Positions 39,001 to 48,196 of a stretch of 63,162 bases of DNA are shown piece after piece. Source of the DNA: Streptomyces sp. STR69 (lineage in GTDB: Bacteria > Actinomycetota > Actinomycetes > Streptomycetales > Streptomycetaceae); contig NZ_JALJRY010000006.1 in the NCBI RefSeq assembly GCF_024519455.1, positions 349,835 through 412,996 on the forward strand, in the 5' to 3' direction. The number at the start of each line of letters is the position of its first letter. The first letter of the stretch is position 1. The notes beneath the pieces were generated by a model, which worked only from the letters and a program-made list of their open reading frames with translations, searched no databases and was not told the origin of the DNA. The position numbers and the translations under genes are program-made.

Positions 39001-39990
39001 ATGCCCATTCCCAAAGCCGAACTGCACCTGCACATCGAAGGCACCCTGGAGCCCGAGCTGGCCTTCGCGCTCGCGGCCCGCAACGGCGTGACGCTGCCGT
39101 ACGCGGACACCGAGGCGCTCCGCAAGGCGTACCTCTTCGAAGACCTGCAGTCCTTCCTGAACCTCTACTACGAGCTGATAGCCGTGCTGCGCACCGAGCG
39201 GGACTTCGAGGACCTCGCCAACGCCTATCTCGCCCGCGCCGCCGCGCAGGGCGTACGGCACGCGGAGATCTTCTTCGACCCGCAGGCGCACCTCGCGCGG
39301 GGCGTGGACATGGGTACGGTGGTGGAGGGCCTGTGGCGGGCGCTCGGCGACAGCGAGACCGACCACGGCATCTCGACCCGGCTGATCATGTGCTTCCTGC
39401 GCGACGAGTCCGCCGACTCGGCGATGGAGACCCTGGACGCGGCGAAGCCGTACCTCCACCGGATCACCGGCATCGGCCTCGACTCGGCCGAGGTCGGCCA
39501 CCCGCCGGTGAAGTTCCGCGAGGTCTACGAGGCCGCCGCCGCGCTGGGTCTACGACGGGTCGCGCACGCCGGTGAGGAGGGCCCGCCCGCCTACATCACC
39601 GAGGCACTGGACGTCCTCGGCATCGAGCGCGTCGACCACGGGCTGCGGTGCATGGAGGACGAGGAGTTGGTGGCGCGGCTGGTCCGGGACCGTGTCCCGC
39701 TGACCCTCTGCCCGCTCTCCAACGTCCGGCTGCGCGCGGTGGACATCCTTGCCGAGCACCCGCTCCCGGCCATGCTGGACGCGGGCCTGCTCTGCACGGT
39801 CAACTCCGACGACCCGGCCTACTTCGGCGGCTACGCGGGCGACAACTTCGACGCCATGCGCTTGGCGCTGGGCCTCAGCGAGGACCGGTTGCGGGAGCTG
39901 GCCAGGAACTCCTTCACCGCGTCCTTCCTGGAGGATGACGAGGAGCTACGAGCGCGGTATCTCGCCGAGGTCGAGGCGTACGTGTTCTGA
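39001..39990 (+). CDS. Adenine/adenosine deaminase
   Basis: 329 residues of the metal-dependent ADA family. ELHLHIEGTLEPEL replaces the HxHLDGAL motif of adenosine deaminases; this HLHIEGTLEP form is typical of adenine deaminases (fungal Aah1 and Pseudomonas type). Further motifs are RVAHAGEEG, RVDHGLRC and VNSDDPAYF. It deaminates adenine or adenosine to the hypoxanthine base or nucleoside in purine salvage. I favour adenine deaminase, based on motif type only. Confidence 0.88.
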   Translation: MPIPKAELHLHIEGTLEPELAFALAARNGVTLPYADTEALRKAYLFEDLQSFLNLYYELIAVLRTERDFEDLANAYLARAAAQGVRHAEIFFDPQAHLARGVDMGTVVEGLWRALGDSETDHGISTRLIMCFLRDESADSAMETLDAAKPYLHRITGIGLDSAEVGHPPVKFREVYEAAAALGLRRVAHAGEEGPPAYITEALDVLGIERVDHGLRCMEDEELVARLVRDRVPLTLCPLSNVRLRAVDILAEHPLPAMLDAGLLCTVNSDDPAYFGGYAGDNFDAMRLALGLSEDRLRELARNSFTASFLEDDEELRARYLAEVEAYVF

Positions 39991-40000
39991 GCGCCGTTGG

Positions 40001-41284
40001 TCATGCCGCCGGAGCTGGTGCGGGCGTTGCTGGGGGCGGTGCCCCCAGACCCCCCTTCGGCCCTGAAGGGGCCTCGTCCTCAAACGCCGGACAGGCTGGA
40101 TTTTCGCGGCCTGCGTCGAAAGGTGTCGGACGGGCTGAAAGGAACGGCACGCTGGGAAGCCGGCGCACGCCCAGCGCGACCCCGGTCATCGGTACCGCGA
40201 TCACCACCAGCCCCGCCGCGAGGATCGCCCCCATCGCAGGGAACCCCGCCCCCGCCGACAGCACACTCCCGGCCAGCGGCCCCGCCGCCGTCCCCAGGGA
40301 CGAGGCCGAGCCGACCAGAACCGCCCAACGCCCGCGCGGATCAAGGGAGGCGGCGAGACCGAGGACGTAGGACAGGACGATCGGGTAGAGGGTGTTCCAG
40401 GCGATCTCGCCGGTCGCGAACGTCCTCAGGTCGTGCGCGGACGCGCTGAGCACGATGCAGCCCGCGATGAGCGCCGTACCCACGCCGATCGGCACCGCGC
40501 GCCCCAGCCGGGAGCCGAGTGCGCCCGCGCCGATGACACCGACCAGCCCGGTGCCGAGCGCGATCGCGAAGACCGCGCCGACGGTGACCTCGGAGAGATG
40601 CGCCTGGGTGATGCCGATACGTCCGCTGACGCCCCAGAGGGAGTTCTGCGCGAGCGACCAGCACAGCAGGGTGGCGGCGAGGGTCAGGCCGGCCCGGCGG
40701 TGGGGGAGTCCGGCGGCCTCCACGCGCGCGTGCCCCGTCGTCGACGTACGCACCGGGAGGCGGCCGGTCAGCGGCCATACGGCGAGCGCGGTCAGCGCGA
40801 TCGCGGCGAGCGGCCGGCCGTGGCCCGCGCCGAGGTGCGGGACGGTCAGATAGACGGCACCCGCGAGCGCGGACACGCACAACAGGCCGAGCGTGGAGGC
40901 CCGGTGGGGGTCCTGCTCGGCGGCGATGCCGGACGCGGCGACCGTGGTGGCCGTACCCGATCCGAAGCCGCCGACGACCGCGCCCGCGATGACCGCGGGG
41001 ACGGCGTGCGTGAGGGCGGCCGAGCCGTAGCCGAGAACGGCGAGGGCGAGCCCGAACCGGGCGAGTGCGCGCGGGCCGAACCCTTCGACGCGCGAGGCGA
41101 GCAGAAACCCCGCCGCCGCCGAACTCAACAGCAGCGCGCTGCCGACGGCACCGGCCTGTGTGGCCGACAGCGGAAGCCCGGCGTCGAGGCGGCCGACGGT
41201 GGTGGGCAGGAGGTAGGGGGCGAGATACCCGGCCGTGAAAAGGGCGACGAGGGGCCAGGGCGTGGTGGTGCTGCGGGCGGACAC
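40001..41284 (-). CDS. MFS transporter
   Basis: About 427 residues, with twelve predicted helices of the major facilitator superfamily drug/arabinose efflux type (LVALFTAGYLAPYLLPTTVGRL at helix 1, GVSGRIGITQAHLSEVTVGAVF in the second half). The likely start is GTG 41284. The transport domain ends near GVRRLPSVPF; the last 45 residues or so are translated from an intergenic repeat and terminator hairpins rather than protein-like sequence. The substrate is unknown. Divergent from a secreted S12 hydrolase across about 316 bases. Confidence 0.85.
   Translation of the reverse strand: MSARSTTTPWPLVALFTAGYLAPYLLPTTVGRLDAGLPLSATQAGAVGSALLLSSAAAGFLLASRVEGFGPRALARFGLALAVLGYGSAALTHAVPAVIAGAVVGGFGSGTATTVAASGIAAEQDPHRASTLGLLCVSALAGAVYLTVPHLGAGHGRPLAAIALTALAVWPLTGRLPVRTSTTGHARVEAAGLPHRRAGLTLAATLLCWSLAQNSLWGVSGRIGITQAHLSEVTVGAVFAIALGTGLVGVIGAGALGSRLGRAVPIGVGTALIAGCIVLSASAHDLRTFATGEIAWNTLYPIVLSYVLGLAASLDPRGRWAVLVGSASSLGTAAGPLAGSVLSAGAGFPAMGAILAAGLVVIAVPMTGVALGVRRLPSVPFLSARPTPFDAGRENPACPAFEDEAPSGPKGGLGAPPPATPAPAPAA
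40030..40102. repeat. Dispersed repeat with hairpins at the end of the MFS gene
   Basis: TGGGGGC-GGT-GCCCCCA (40031-40047) and CCCCTTC/GAAGGGG (40052-40058 with 40065-40071) are followed by TCCTCAAACGCCGGACAGGC, a motif I recall as widespread in Streptomyces intergenic DNA. It lies between the deaminase and the convergent MFS gene and probably ends both transcripts, but it is also read as codons of the MFS protein. Confidence 0.6.
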
Positions 41285-41600
41285 GGGCGTTCCCAGGGCG
41301 TGCGAAAAGAAGCGGCTCAAGAAGGGGATGGGCGACGACCGTCGACGGACAGGAACGCGCGGGCAATTTGTATCAAGCACGCGGTTGGGGAAAGAAGGGC
41401 GGGGGGTGTGATGTGGGGCACGTTGCGTTTGGGGCGGGGAGTGCCGGGTAAACGCGCGCCCAATTTCCGGTGCCGGTGGGTATCGGCGCGCCCGGCGCAC
41501 TTCCTGGGCGACGGAACCGCTATGCATCGCCCTGGTACTGCTGAGAGCATCGGATGCGCACCGCTCGGAGGGACTTTTCGTCTTGGTGTGGAGGTATGAA
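41285..41600. other. Divergent intergenic region without genes
   Basis: 316 bases between the MFS gene and the S12 hydrolase hold the control signals of both. No ORF of note and no clear hexamer pair were found, apart from GGAAC-like and TATGCAT elements near 41513-41530 on the hydrolase side. Confidence 0.5.
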
Positions 41601-42857
41601 TTGCGTGTCAATGTGCGTTTTCGGCGGCGCCCGCACCTGGCGGGGTTACGCGCAGTAGCGACAGTCGCGGCGTCCGCGGCCCTCGTCGTGCCCCTCGCCG
41701 CGACCCCGTCGAGTGCGAACACGGTCCACGGGAGCGCGGCGGTCCGACAGGACGGCACTGCGGGGACACGCGCTCAACTGCGGGATTTGGCGCGGAAGTT
41801 GGTGGAAGAAGGAGTGCCTGGGGTGACCGTGCGGGTGGACGACGGTCACGGCAGGCCCATCGAGATCTCCGAGCAGGCCGCCTGGACGAAGAAGGACCAT
41901 CGGCTCAGCGCGGACGACGAGGTGCGGGAAGCGTCCAACACCAAGACGGTGATGGCCACCCTCGTCCTGCAACTGGTCGCCGAGCACAGACTCGCCCTCA
42001 CCGACCCGGTCGACAAGTGGCTGCCCGGCCAGGTGCGCAACGGCAGAGCAATCACCCTGCGCATGCTGCTCAACCACACCAGTGGGTTGTTCGACTACAC
42101 CGACGACCCCGCCCTCGCACCGGCCCTCACCGGCCAGGACTCCCACGTATGGACGTCGACGGAAATCCTGAGTCTGGTGCGCGGACACCCGGCACTGTTC
42201 GAGCCCGGCACCGAGTGGTCCTACAGCAACACCAACTACATCGCGATCGGCGCCGTCCTGGAGAAGGCCACCGGCAAGAGCCTCGCGGCGCTGGTGCGGG
42301 ACCGGATCGCCGGACCCCTGGGGCTCCGGCACACCTTCTACGCCACCGGCTCCGCCTGGCGCGACCGGCACGCGCACGGCTACGAACCCGACGCCGCCCA
42401 CATGCCACCGGACGTCCCCGACGAGTTCAGGAACTACGCCGGACCGCAGCACGACGACCACGTGGACGTCACCGGCGACTACGTCACGGCCGACGGAGCG
42501 GATGCCGCGGTCGTGTCCACCGCCGGTGACTGGTCGCGTTTCTACGGCGCGCTGATGTCGGGCCGTCTGCTGCCCGCCGCCCAACTGGCCGAGATGCGCA
42601 CCACCGTGCCGGAGATCGGGCCGGGGGACCCGGACGAGCTCGGCTACGGGCTGGGCATCGAGACGGCGAAGACCGACTGCGGCACGGTCTGGGACCACGT
42701 CGGCATCGTCCCGGGCTATGCGACGTACAACGTCACCGACTCCACCGGCCGTCGCACGGCCTCCTTCTTCTTCGCCACGTCCACTCTTCCCACCAGGCAG
42801 GCGCACCAGACCGGCGCGGCCCTGATGGACGCGGTCAACTGCGCCATCTTCGACTGA
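41601..42857 (+). CDS. Secreted S12-family serine hydrolase (DD-carboxypeptidase/beta-lactamase-like)
   Basis: About 418 residues. A Sec-type signal peptide (RFRRRPHLAG, hydrophobic AVATVAASAALVVPLAATPSSA) ends near residue 39. The active-site motifs of class C-type enzymes are S112-N-T-K115, YSNTNY (the Y-x-N box) and HVGIVPGY (the H-x-G box). Members cleave or transfer D-Ala peptides, or hydrolyse esters outside the cell. The TTG at 41601 is preceded by GGAGG at six bases; an upstream TTG at 41583 is less likely. Substrate unknown. Confidence 0.88.
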   Translation: MRVNVRFRRRPHLAGLRAVATVAASAALVVPLAATPSSANTVHGSAAVRQDGTAGTRAQLRDLARKLVEEGVPGVTVRVDDGHGRPIEISEQAAWTKKDHRLSADDEVREASNTKTVMATLVLQLVAEHRLALTDPVDKWLPGQVRNGRAITLRMLLNHTSGLFDYTDDPALAPALTGQDSHVWTSTEILSLVRGHPALFEPGTEWSYSNTNYIAIGAVLEKATGKSLAALVRDRIAGPLGLRHTFYATGSAWRDRHAHGYEPDAAHMPPDVPDEFRNYAGPQHDDHVDVTGDYVTADGADAAVVSTAGDWSRFYGALMSGRLLPAAQLAEMRTTVPEIGPGDPDELGYGLGIETAKTDCGTVWDHVGIVPGYATYNVTDSTGRRTASFFFATSTLPTRQAHQTGAALMDAVNCAIFD

Positions 42858-42875
42858 CCGGAGTGGCACCCACCG

Positions 42876-43658
42876 CTAACGCCAGTGGACCGCCCCGCCG
42901 GCCGCGGGCGCCGTCGCCTCGATCTTCGCCCTGACCTCCCGCATCACGGCGACGATCCGCCCCTCGTGCTCCGGCGTGAGCCGAACCACCGGCACCGAGC
43001 AACTGATCGCGTCCAGCGGCGGGTTGTCGTAGCGCAGCGCGAAGCCGAAGCCGACGATCCCGAGGACGCCCTCCTCGCGGTCGACCGAGTAGCCGCGGGC
43101 GCGGATCGCGGCAAGGTCCGCGGCCAAGGCCTCCCGCGTGGTGCGGGTGTTGGGGGTCGCGGCCTCGTACGGCCCGGGCGGCAGCTCGGCGTCGTCCCGT
43201 TCCGCGAGCAGCGCCTTGCCGAGGGCGCCGACATGCGCGGGCAGCCGTCGCCCCACCCGGCTGATGGTCCGCAGGTACTCGTGCGACTCCCGCGTCGCGA
43301 GATAGGCGACGTCCCGCCCGTCCAGCCGTCCCAGGTGGATCGTCTCGCCGAGCGCCTGGGACGCCTCGTCGAGATACGGCCGTACGGTGCGTACGCGCGG
43401 GTCGGAGTCCAGATAGCTGGTGCCGGTGAGCAGGGCGTGGATGCCGATGCCGTACAGCGAGCCGGTGCTGTCGGTGCGGACCCAGCCGTGCGCGATCAGG
43501 GTCTGGAGGAGGGCGTACATCGAGCTGCGCGGCACGCCCAGCTCGTCGGCGAGTTCCTGGAGGCGCGCGGGACGGTCGCCGCGCGCGGCGAGCAGTTCGA
43601 GCAGCTCGACCGTACGGGCGGCGGACTTCACCTCGCGGACGCCACCGGGCTCTGACAT
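42876..43658 (-). CDS. IclR-family transcriptional regulator
   Basis: 260 residues. The N-terminal winged helix (VKSAARTVELLELLA, LQELADELGVPRSSMYALLQTL) is followed by the IclR effector domain (PAHVGALGKALLA, REEGVLGIVGFGFAL). Such regulators control sugar-acid and aromatic catabolism and respond to small acids. It is divergent from kdgD-gudD, 105 bases apart, so control of the glucarate genes is likely. Start ATG 43658. Confidence 0.92.
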   Translation of the reverse strand: MSEPGGVREVKSAARTVELLELLAARGDRPARLQELADELGVPRSSMYALLQTLIAHGWVRTDSTGSLYGIGIHALLTGTSYLDSDPRVRTVRPYLDEASQALGETIHLGRLDGRDVAYLATRESHEYLRTISRVGRRLPAHVGALGKALLAERDDAELPPGPYEAATPNTRTTREALAADLAAIRARGYSVDREEGVLGIVGFGFALRYDNPPLDAISCSVPVVRLTPEHEGRIVAVMREVRAKIEATAPAAGGAVHWR

Positions 43659-43689
43659 GGGGAGATGGTAGCGAGCGGGTGCGCCCCAT

Positions 43690-43718
43690 TGACGGCTGTG
43701 GTTCGCGTACCTAACCTT
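43690..43718 (+). promoter_or_regulatory. Strong vegetative promoter of kdgD-gudD
   Basis: TTGACG (43690-43695), a 17-base spacer and TAACCT (43713-43718) make a near-consensus promoter, with the start expected near 43725. Confidence 0.7.
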
Positions 43719-43724
43719 TGTCTT

Positions 43725-43738
43725 CATACATGGATGAC
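43725..43738. promoter_or_regulatory. Candidate IclR operator
   Basis: TCAT-N6-ATGA (TCATACATGGATGA) overlaps the predicted start site, where a repressor of the IclR type would be expected to bind. Only the small half-sites support it. Confidence 0.4.
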
Positions 43739-43763
43739 GTCTACATAGGGAGATGGCCGGGAG

Positions 43764-44714
43764 ATGGCCCAGGTGAACGGCGAAACGGAGACCGTGGTGC
43801 GCAGGCTGCGGGACGGGATGGCGGGCGGAGTGCTCTCCTTCCCGCTCACCTCCTTCCACGAGGACGGCTCCCTCGACCCCGACGGCTTCCGCACCCATGT
43901 CGCCGCCCAGACCGCCACCGCCCCCGGCGCGATCTTCCCCGCCTGCGGCACCGGCGAGTTCTTCTCGCTCGACGAGGACGAGTACCGGCAGGTCGTCACC
44001 ATCGCCGTCGAGGAGGCGGCCGGCCGCGTCCCCGTCGTCGCCGGCGTCGGCTACGGCTGGGCACAGGCCGCCCGCTTCGCCCGCATCGCCGAGGAGGCCG
44101 GCGCCGACGCGCTCCTGGTCCTCCCGCACTACCTCGTCGCCGCCCCGCAGGACGGCCTGGTGGCCCAGCTCGAACAGCTCGCCACCCGCACCCGGCTCCC
44201 GCTCATCGCCTATCAACGCGGCCAAGTCGCCTATACGGCAAGCTCGTTGAGGCGCATCGCAGGCATCCCCGGCGTCATCGGCCTCAAGGACGGCCACAGC
44301 GACCTCGACCGGCTGCAACGCCTCACCCTCGCCGCCCCCGAGGGCTTCCTCTTCTTCAACGGCGCCTCCACCGCCGAGATCCAGGCCCGCGCCTACGCCA
44401 CCGTCGGCGTCCCCGCCTACTCCTCCGCCGTCCACGCCTTCGCCCCCGAACTCGCGAACGCCTTCTTCGCCGCGCTGCGGGACGGCGACGACAAGACGAT
44501 CGAGAAACTGCTCCGCGAGTTCTACGTCCCGTTCGTCGAACTCCGCGACCGGGTACCGGGATACGCCGTCTCCCTCGTCAAGGCGGCGGCCCGGCTGCGC
44601 GGTCGCCCGGTGGGCCCCGTGCGCGCCCCGCTCACCGACCCCACGGCCGCCGACCTGGCCGACCTCACCGCCCTGCTCACCACCGGACTCGACCTCGTAG
44701 GAGCCGCGCTGTGA
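43764..44714 (+). CDS. kdgD: 5-dehydro-4-deoxyglucarate dehydratase
   Basis: 316 residues of the dihydrodipicolinate synthase superfamily. The Schiff-base lysine is K175 in VIGLKDGHSD, with Y150 in PLIAYQRG as the catalytic tyrosine and the N-terminal SFPLTSF, FPACGTGEFF blocks specific for KDGDH. It converts 5-dehydro-4-deoxyglucarate to 2-oxoglutarate semialdehyde with loss of water and CO2. The stop overlaps the gudD start (GTGA). It belongs to the glucarate pathway. Confidence 0.93.
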   Translation: MAQVNGETETVVRRLRDGMAGGVLSFPLTSFHEDGSLDPDGFRTHVAAQTATAPGAIFPACGTGEFFSLDEDEYRQVVTIAVEEAAGRVPVVAGVGYGWAQAARFARIAEEAGADALLVLPHYLVAAPQDGLVAQLEQLATRTRLPLIAYQRGQVAYTASSLRRIAGIPGVIGLKDGHSDLDRLQRLTLAAPEGFLFFNGASTAEIQARAYATVGVPAYSSAVHAFAPELANAFFAALRDGDDKTIEKLLREFYVPFVELRDRVPGYAVSLVKAAARLRGRPVGPVRAPLTDPTAADLADLTALLTTGLDLVGAAL

Positions 44715-46000
44715 ACCTCGCCATCGCCGACGTCCGGCTCACCCCGATCCTGGTCGCCGACCCGCCGCTGCTGAACACCCAGGGCGTCCACCAGCCCTAC
44801 ACCCCCCGCCTGATCGTCGAGATCGAGACCGCCGACGGGATCACCGGCCTCGGCGAGACCTACGGCGACACCAAGTACCTGGAACTGGCCCGGCCCTACG
44901 CCGAGAAACTGATCGGCCGTCAAGTCAGTGATCTCAACGGCCTGTTCACCCTCGCCGACGAGCTGGCCGTCGACAGTTCCCGGACCTCCGCGCAGGTCGA
45001 CGTCGGCGGACTCCGCGGCGTCCAGACCGCCGACAAGCTGCGGCTGTCCGTCGTCTCCGCCTTCGAGGTCGCCTGCCTCGACGCCCTCGGCAAGGCGCTC
45101 GGACTGCCCGTGCACGCGCTGCTCGGCGGCAAGGTGCGGGACGCGGTGGAGTACAGCGCCTACCTGTTCTACAAGTGGGCCGACCACCCCGAGGGCGTGG
45201 CGAGCGAGAAGGACGACTGGGGTGCGGCCGTCGATCCGGCCGGAGTCGTGGAGCAGGCGCGGAAGTTCAAGGAGCGGTACGGCTTCACCTCCTTCAAGCT
45301 CAAGGGCGGAGTCTTCCCGCCCGACGAAGAGATCGCCGCCGTACGGGCGTTGGCGGCGGCCTTCCCCGACCACCCCCTGCGCCTGGACCCCAACGGCGCC
45401 TGGTCCGTGGAGACTTCACTGAAGGTGGCGAAGGAACTCGGGGACGTCCTCGAATACCTGGAGGACCCCGCCCTCGGCACCCCCGCCATGGCCGAGGTGT
45501 CCGCCGGGACCGACGTGCCGCTCGCCACCAACATGTGCGTGACGACCTTCGCCGAGATCAAGGAAGCGTTCACGCGCGACGCCGTACAGGTGGTGCTCTC
45601 CGACCACCACTACTGGGGCGGACTGCGCAACACGCAGCAACTGGCCGCGATCTGCCGCACGTTCGGTGTCGGCATCTCCATGCACTCCAACACCCACCTC
45701 GGCATCAGCCTCGCCGCGATGACCCACGTCGCCTCGACCGTCCCCAACCTCCACCACGCCTGCGACTCCCACTACCCCTGGCAGTCCGAGGACGTCCTCA
45801 CCGAACGCCTCACCTTCACCGACGCCAAGGTCACCGTCTCCGACGCGCCCGGCCTCGGCGTCGAACTCGACCGCGCCAAGCTGGAGTTGCTGCACCAGCG
45901 GTGGCTCGACGACGACGGCGCGCTGCGCGAGCGCGACGACGCGGCGGCGATGCGGATCACCGACCCGGAGTGGGTCACCCCCTCGATGCCACGCTGGTGA
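44711..46000 (+). CDS. gudD: Glucarate dehydratase
   Basis: 429 residues of the enolase superfamily. SFKLKGGVF contains the K-x-K base pair, metal ligands occur in RLDPNGAW and the following strands, and GISMHSNTHLG provides the second catalytic His region of glucarate dehydratase. It dehydrates D-glucarate to 5-dehydro-4-deoxyglucarate, the substrate of KdgD. Together they turn glucarate into 2-oxoglutarate semialdehyde; the final semialdehyde dehydrogenase is not in the window. Start GTG overlaps kdgD. Confidence 0.94.
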   Translation: MNLAIADVRLTPILVADPPLLNTQGVHQPYTPRLIVEIETADGITGLGETYGDTKYLELARPYAEKLIGRQVSDLNGLFTLADELAVDSSRTSAQVDVGGLRGVQTADKLRLSVVSAFEVACLDALGKALGLPVHALLGGKVRDAVEYSAYLFYKWADHPEGVASEKDDWGAAVDPAGVVEQARKFKERYGFTSFKLKGGVFPPDEEIAAVRALAAAFPDHPLRLDPNGAWSVETSLKVAKELGDVLEYLEDPALGTPAMAEVSAGTDVPLATNMCVTTFAEIKEAFTRDAVQVVLSDHHYWGGLRNTQQLAAICRTFGVGISMHSNTHLGISLAAMTHVASTVPNLHHACDSHYPWQSEDVLTERLTFTDAKVTVSDAPGLGVELDRAKLELLHQRWLDDDGALRERDDAAAMRITDPEWVTPSMPRW

Positions 46001-46182
46001 GAACCGGGCGACCGGATCCGGACGCGCCCGTCACGGGCAGCTGAGGGACACCCGCGCGCCGCACGGCCGGGACCTGCGGTTGCCGGATACCGGCGCGACG
46101 GGCGGGTCCGGAGCGGGAGCCGCCCTCACACGTGCGCGGTGGTGCACACTGGCCTGATCCGCATCACGTCAGGGAGCGCACC

Positions 46183-47346
46183 GTGACCGCGTCCACCGCG
46201 TCCACCGGAAAGGGATCGTCGGCCGACCGGGAGAGGAGATCCTGTCCGGCCCAGGTCGATCCCCTGTCCGCACTGCGCGCGCCGGACGACCCGCCCTGGG
46301 ACGTGTACCTCACCGGCACCGTCTTCCTCGACATCATCTTCACCGGCCTCGAATCCGCCCCCGTGCGCGGCACCGAGTCCTGGGCCCGCGGAATGGGCTC
46401 AAGCCCCGGCGGCGTCGCGAACATGGCGACCGCGCTGGCCCGCCTCGGCCTGCGCACCTCACTCGCCGCGGCCTTCGGCGACGACCACTACGGCGAGTAC
46501 TGCTGGGACGCGCTGGAACAGGGCGAGGGCATCGACCTCTCCACCTCCCGCTCGGTACCCGGCTGGCACTCCCCGGTCACCGTGTCGATGGCCTACGAGG
46601 GCGAACGCACGATGGTCTCCCACGGCCACGAGCCGCCCCCGGAGACCGAGTTCAGCGAAGGCGGCGCCCCGGACCGCCCGCCACGCGCGCGTGCCGCCAT
46701 CGCCTCCCTCACCCCCGGCAAACAGGCCCCCTGGGTCGCCCAGGCCGCGAGCGAGGGCACCCGGATCTTCGCCGACGTCGGCTGGGACGAGACCGGAGCC
46801 TGGGACCTATCCGGACTTGCCGACCTCGCGCACTGCGAGGCGTTCCTGCCGAACGCCGAGGAAGCCATGCGCTACACCGGCGCCGACTGCCCCCGCGCCG
46901 CCGCCCACGCCCTCACCGAACACGTACCCCTCGCCGTCGTCACCCTCGGCGCGGACGGCGCCTACGCCGTGGACCGGCGCACCGGGGAATCGGCCTCGGT
47001 CCCGGCCATCGCCGTCGAGGCCCTCGACCCCACCGGCGCCGGCGACGTCTTCGTGGCCGGCTTCGTCACCGGCACCCTCGCCGGCTGGCCGCTCGCCGAC
47101 CGCCTCGCCTTCGCCGGCCTCACCGCCGCCCTCTCCGTCCAGGAGTTCGGCGGCTCCCTCTCCGCACCGGGCTGGTCCGAGATCGGCGCCTGGTGGCGCA
47201 AGGTCCAGTCCGTCGAGGGCCAGGACCCGACCGCCCTGAACCGGTACGCGTTCCTGGCCGGCCTCGTCCCGGAGGAACAGGGCGACGGCAGCCCCTGGCC
47301 GCTGCGGCGGGCGGTGCCGACGATCGGGTTCGGCAGGTCGACGTAG
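46183..47346 (+). CDS. PfkB-family carbohydrate kinase
   Basis: 387 residues of the ribokinase superfamily. SSPGGVANMATALARLG is the sugar-binding glycine motif, and DPTGAGDVFVAGF holds the catalytic aspartate and anion hole. It phosphorylates a sugar or nucleoside; the substrate is not clear. It starts with GTG after GGGAG and is separated from gudD by about 180 bases, so a link to glucarate metabolism is possible but not shown. Confidence 0.88.
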   Translation: MTASTASTGKGSSADRERRSCPAQVDPLSALRAPDDPPWDVYLTGTVFLDIIFTGLESAPVRGTESWARGMGSSPGGVANMATALARLGLRTSLAAAFGDDHYGEYCWDALEQGEGIDLSTSRSVPGWHSPVTVSMAYEGERTMVSHGHEPPPETEFSEGGAPDRPPRARAAIASLTPGKQAPWVAQAASEGTRIFADVGWDETGAWDLSGLADLAHCEAFLPNAEEAMRYTGADCPRAAAHALTEHVPLAVVTLGADGAYAVDRRTGESASVPAIAVEALDPTGAGDVFVAGFVTGTLAGWPLADRLAFAGLTAALSVQEFGGSLSAPGWSEIGAWWRKVQSVEGQDPTALNRYAFLAGLVPEEQGDGSPWPLRRAVPTIGFGRST

Positions 47347-47417
47347 GGGAGACGGGGGCGGGTGGCCGTGCGCCCGTCCCGGGCCGGGCTGGGCGAACCG
47401 TTCCTGCTCTGTTCGGA

Positions 47418-48134
47418 TCAGCAGGCCCCCGCCCGCTCCACCACCCCGACGACCTCTTCCCGTACGGCCTCGAAGACCGCCTCCGGCAAGGTGCCGAGCG
47501 GTGTGAGGGCCAGGACACCGAGAACCCGGCGGACATCCGTGTCGTAGGGAACGGCCTCGCTGAGCACGTCGTAGCCGTCACGGACCGCGACCCGCAGAGT
47601 GGGCCGGTCCGCCCCCGTCACGGCGACCGCGACCACGAACGGGACCTCACCCCGCAGCACATCGGTCAGCTTGCGATAACCAGTGGCCACCGGCTCCCGC
47701 CAGCGCAGACTCAGCAGCAGCGGGCGCTTCGCCAGCAGCTCGGCGAGGTCGGTCTCGAAGGGACCGTCCGGTTCCAGGACGACCGCGCGGGCGTCCAGCA
47801 CCAGCGCGGGCGGCAGCAGACAGCGCAGCGTGCTGCCCACTATGTTCCCGCCGACCGTCGCGGTCCGGCGCACCGCCCCGGTCCCCACCCCGGCCGCCGC
47901 CCGCCGCAGCACCTCCGGCACCCGCGCGTCGATCTCGTGCAGCAGTACGGCCGAGCCCAGCGTCCCGTCCCCGACCACCCTGGCCTCGGGCACCTCGCGC
48001 AGCGACACGGCCTGCTCGGGAAAACCGTCCCGCTGCCAGCCGGCCCACACAAGCGTCGCCCCGCCGACGGGCACCGCCCCCTCGGCCAGACACTCCTGCG
48101 CTTCGGACACGGACGTGGGCAGACGCACGAACAC
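47418..48134 (-). CDS. Orphan FAD-binding protein, CoxM/XdhB-like
   Basis: 238 residues of the FAD subunit family of molybdenum hydroxylases (carbon monoxide/xanthine dehydrogenase medium subunit). PVGGATLVWAG and TATVGGNIVGSTLRC are the FAD-binding motifs, and the C-terminal CO_deh_flav_C part is present. Normally such proteins work with a molybdopterin subunit and a 2Fe-2S subunit, but neither is nearby. Its partner is either elsewhere or it acts alone. It is divergent from phoH. Confidence 0.82.
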   Translation of the reverse strand: MFVRLPTSVSEAQECLAEGAVPVGGATLVWAGWQRDGFPEQAVSLREVPEARVVGDGTLGSAVLLHEIDARVPEVLRRAAAGVGTGAVRRTATVGGNIVGSTLRCLLPPALVLDARAVVLEPDGPFETDLAELLAKRPLLLSLRWREPVATGYRKLTDVLRGEVPFVVAVAVTGADRPTLRVAVRDGYDVLSEAVPYDTDVRRVLGVLALTPLGTLPEAVFEAVREEVVGVVERAGAC

Positions 48135-48166
48135 AGCGGCCGACCTGCTTTCCCTGCATGGCTTAC

Positions 48167-48196
48167 TTGACGGACGTAGCGCATTGTCCGTACATA
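48167..48196 (+). promoter_or_regulatory. Promoter upstream of phoH
   Basis: TTGACG (48167-48172) and TACATA (48191-48196) are 18 bases apart, about 200 bases before phoH, implying a long 5' leader. It lies in the divergent gap with the FAD protein gene. Confidence 0.55.
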
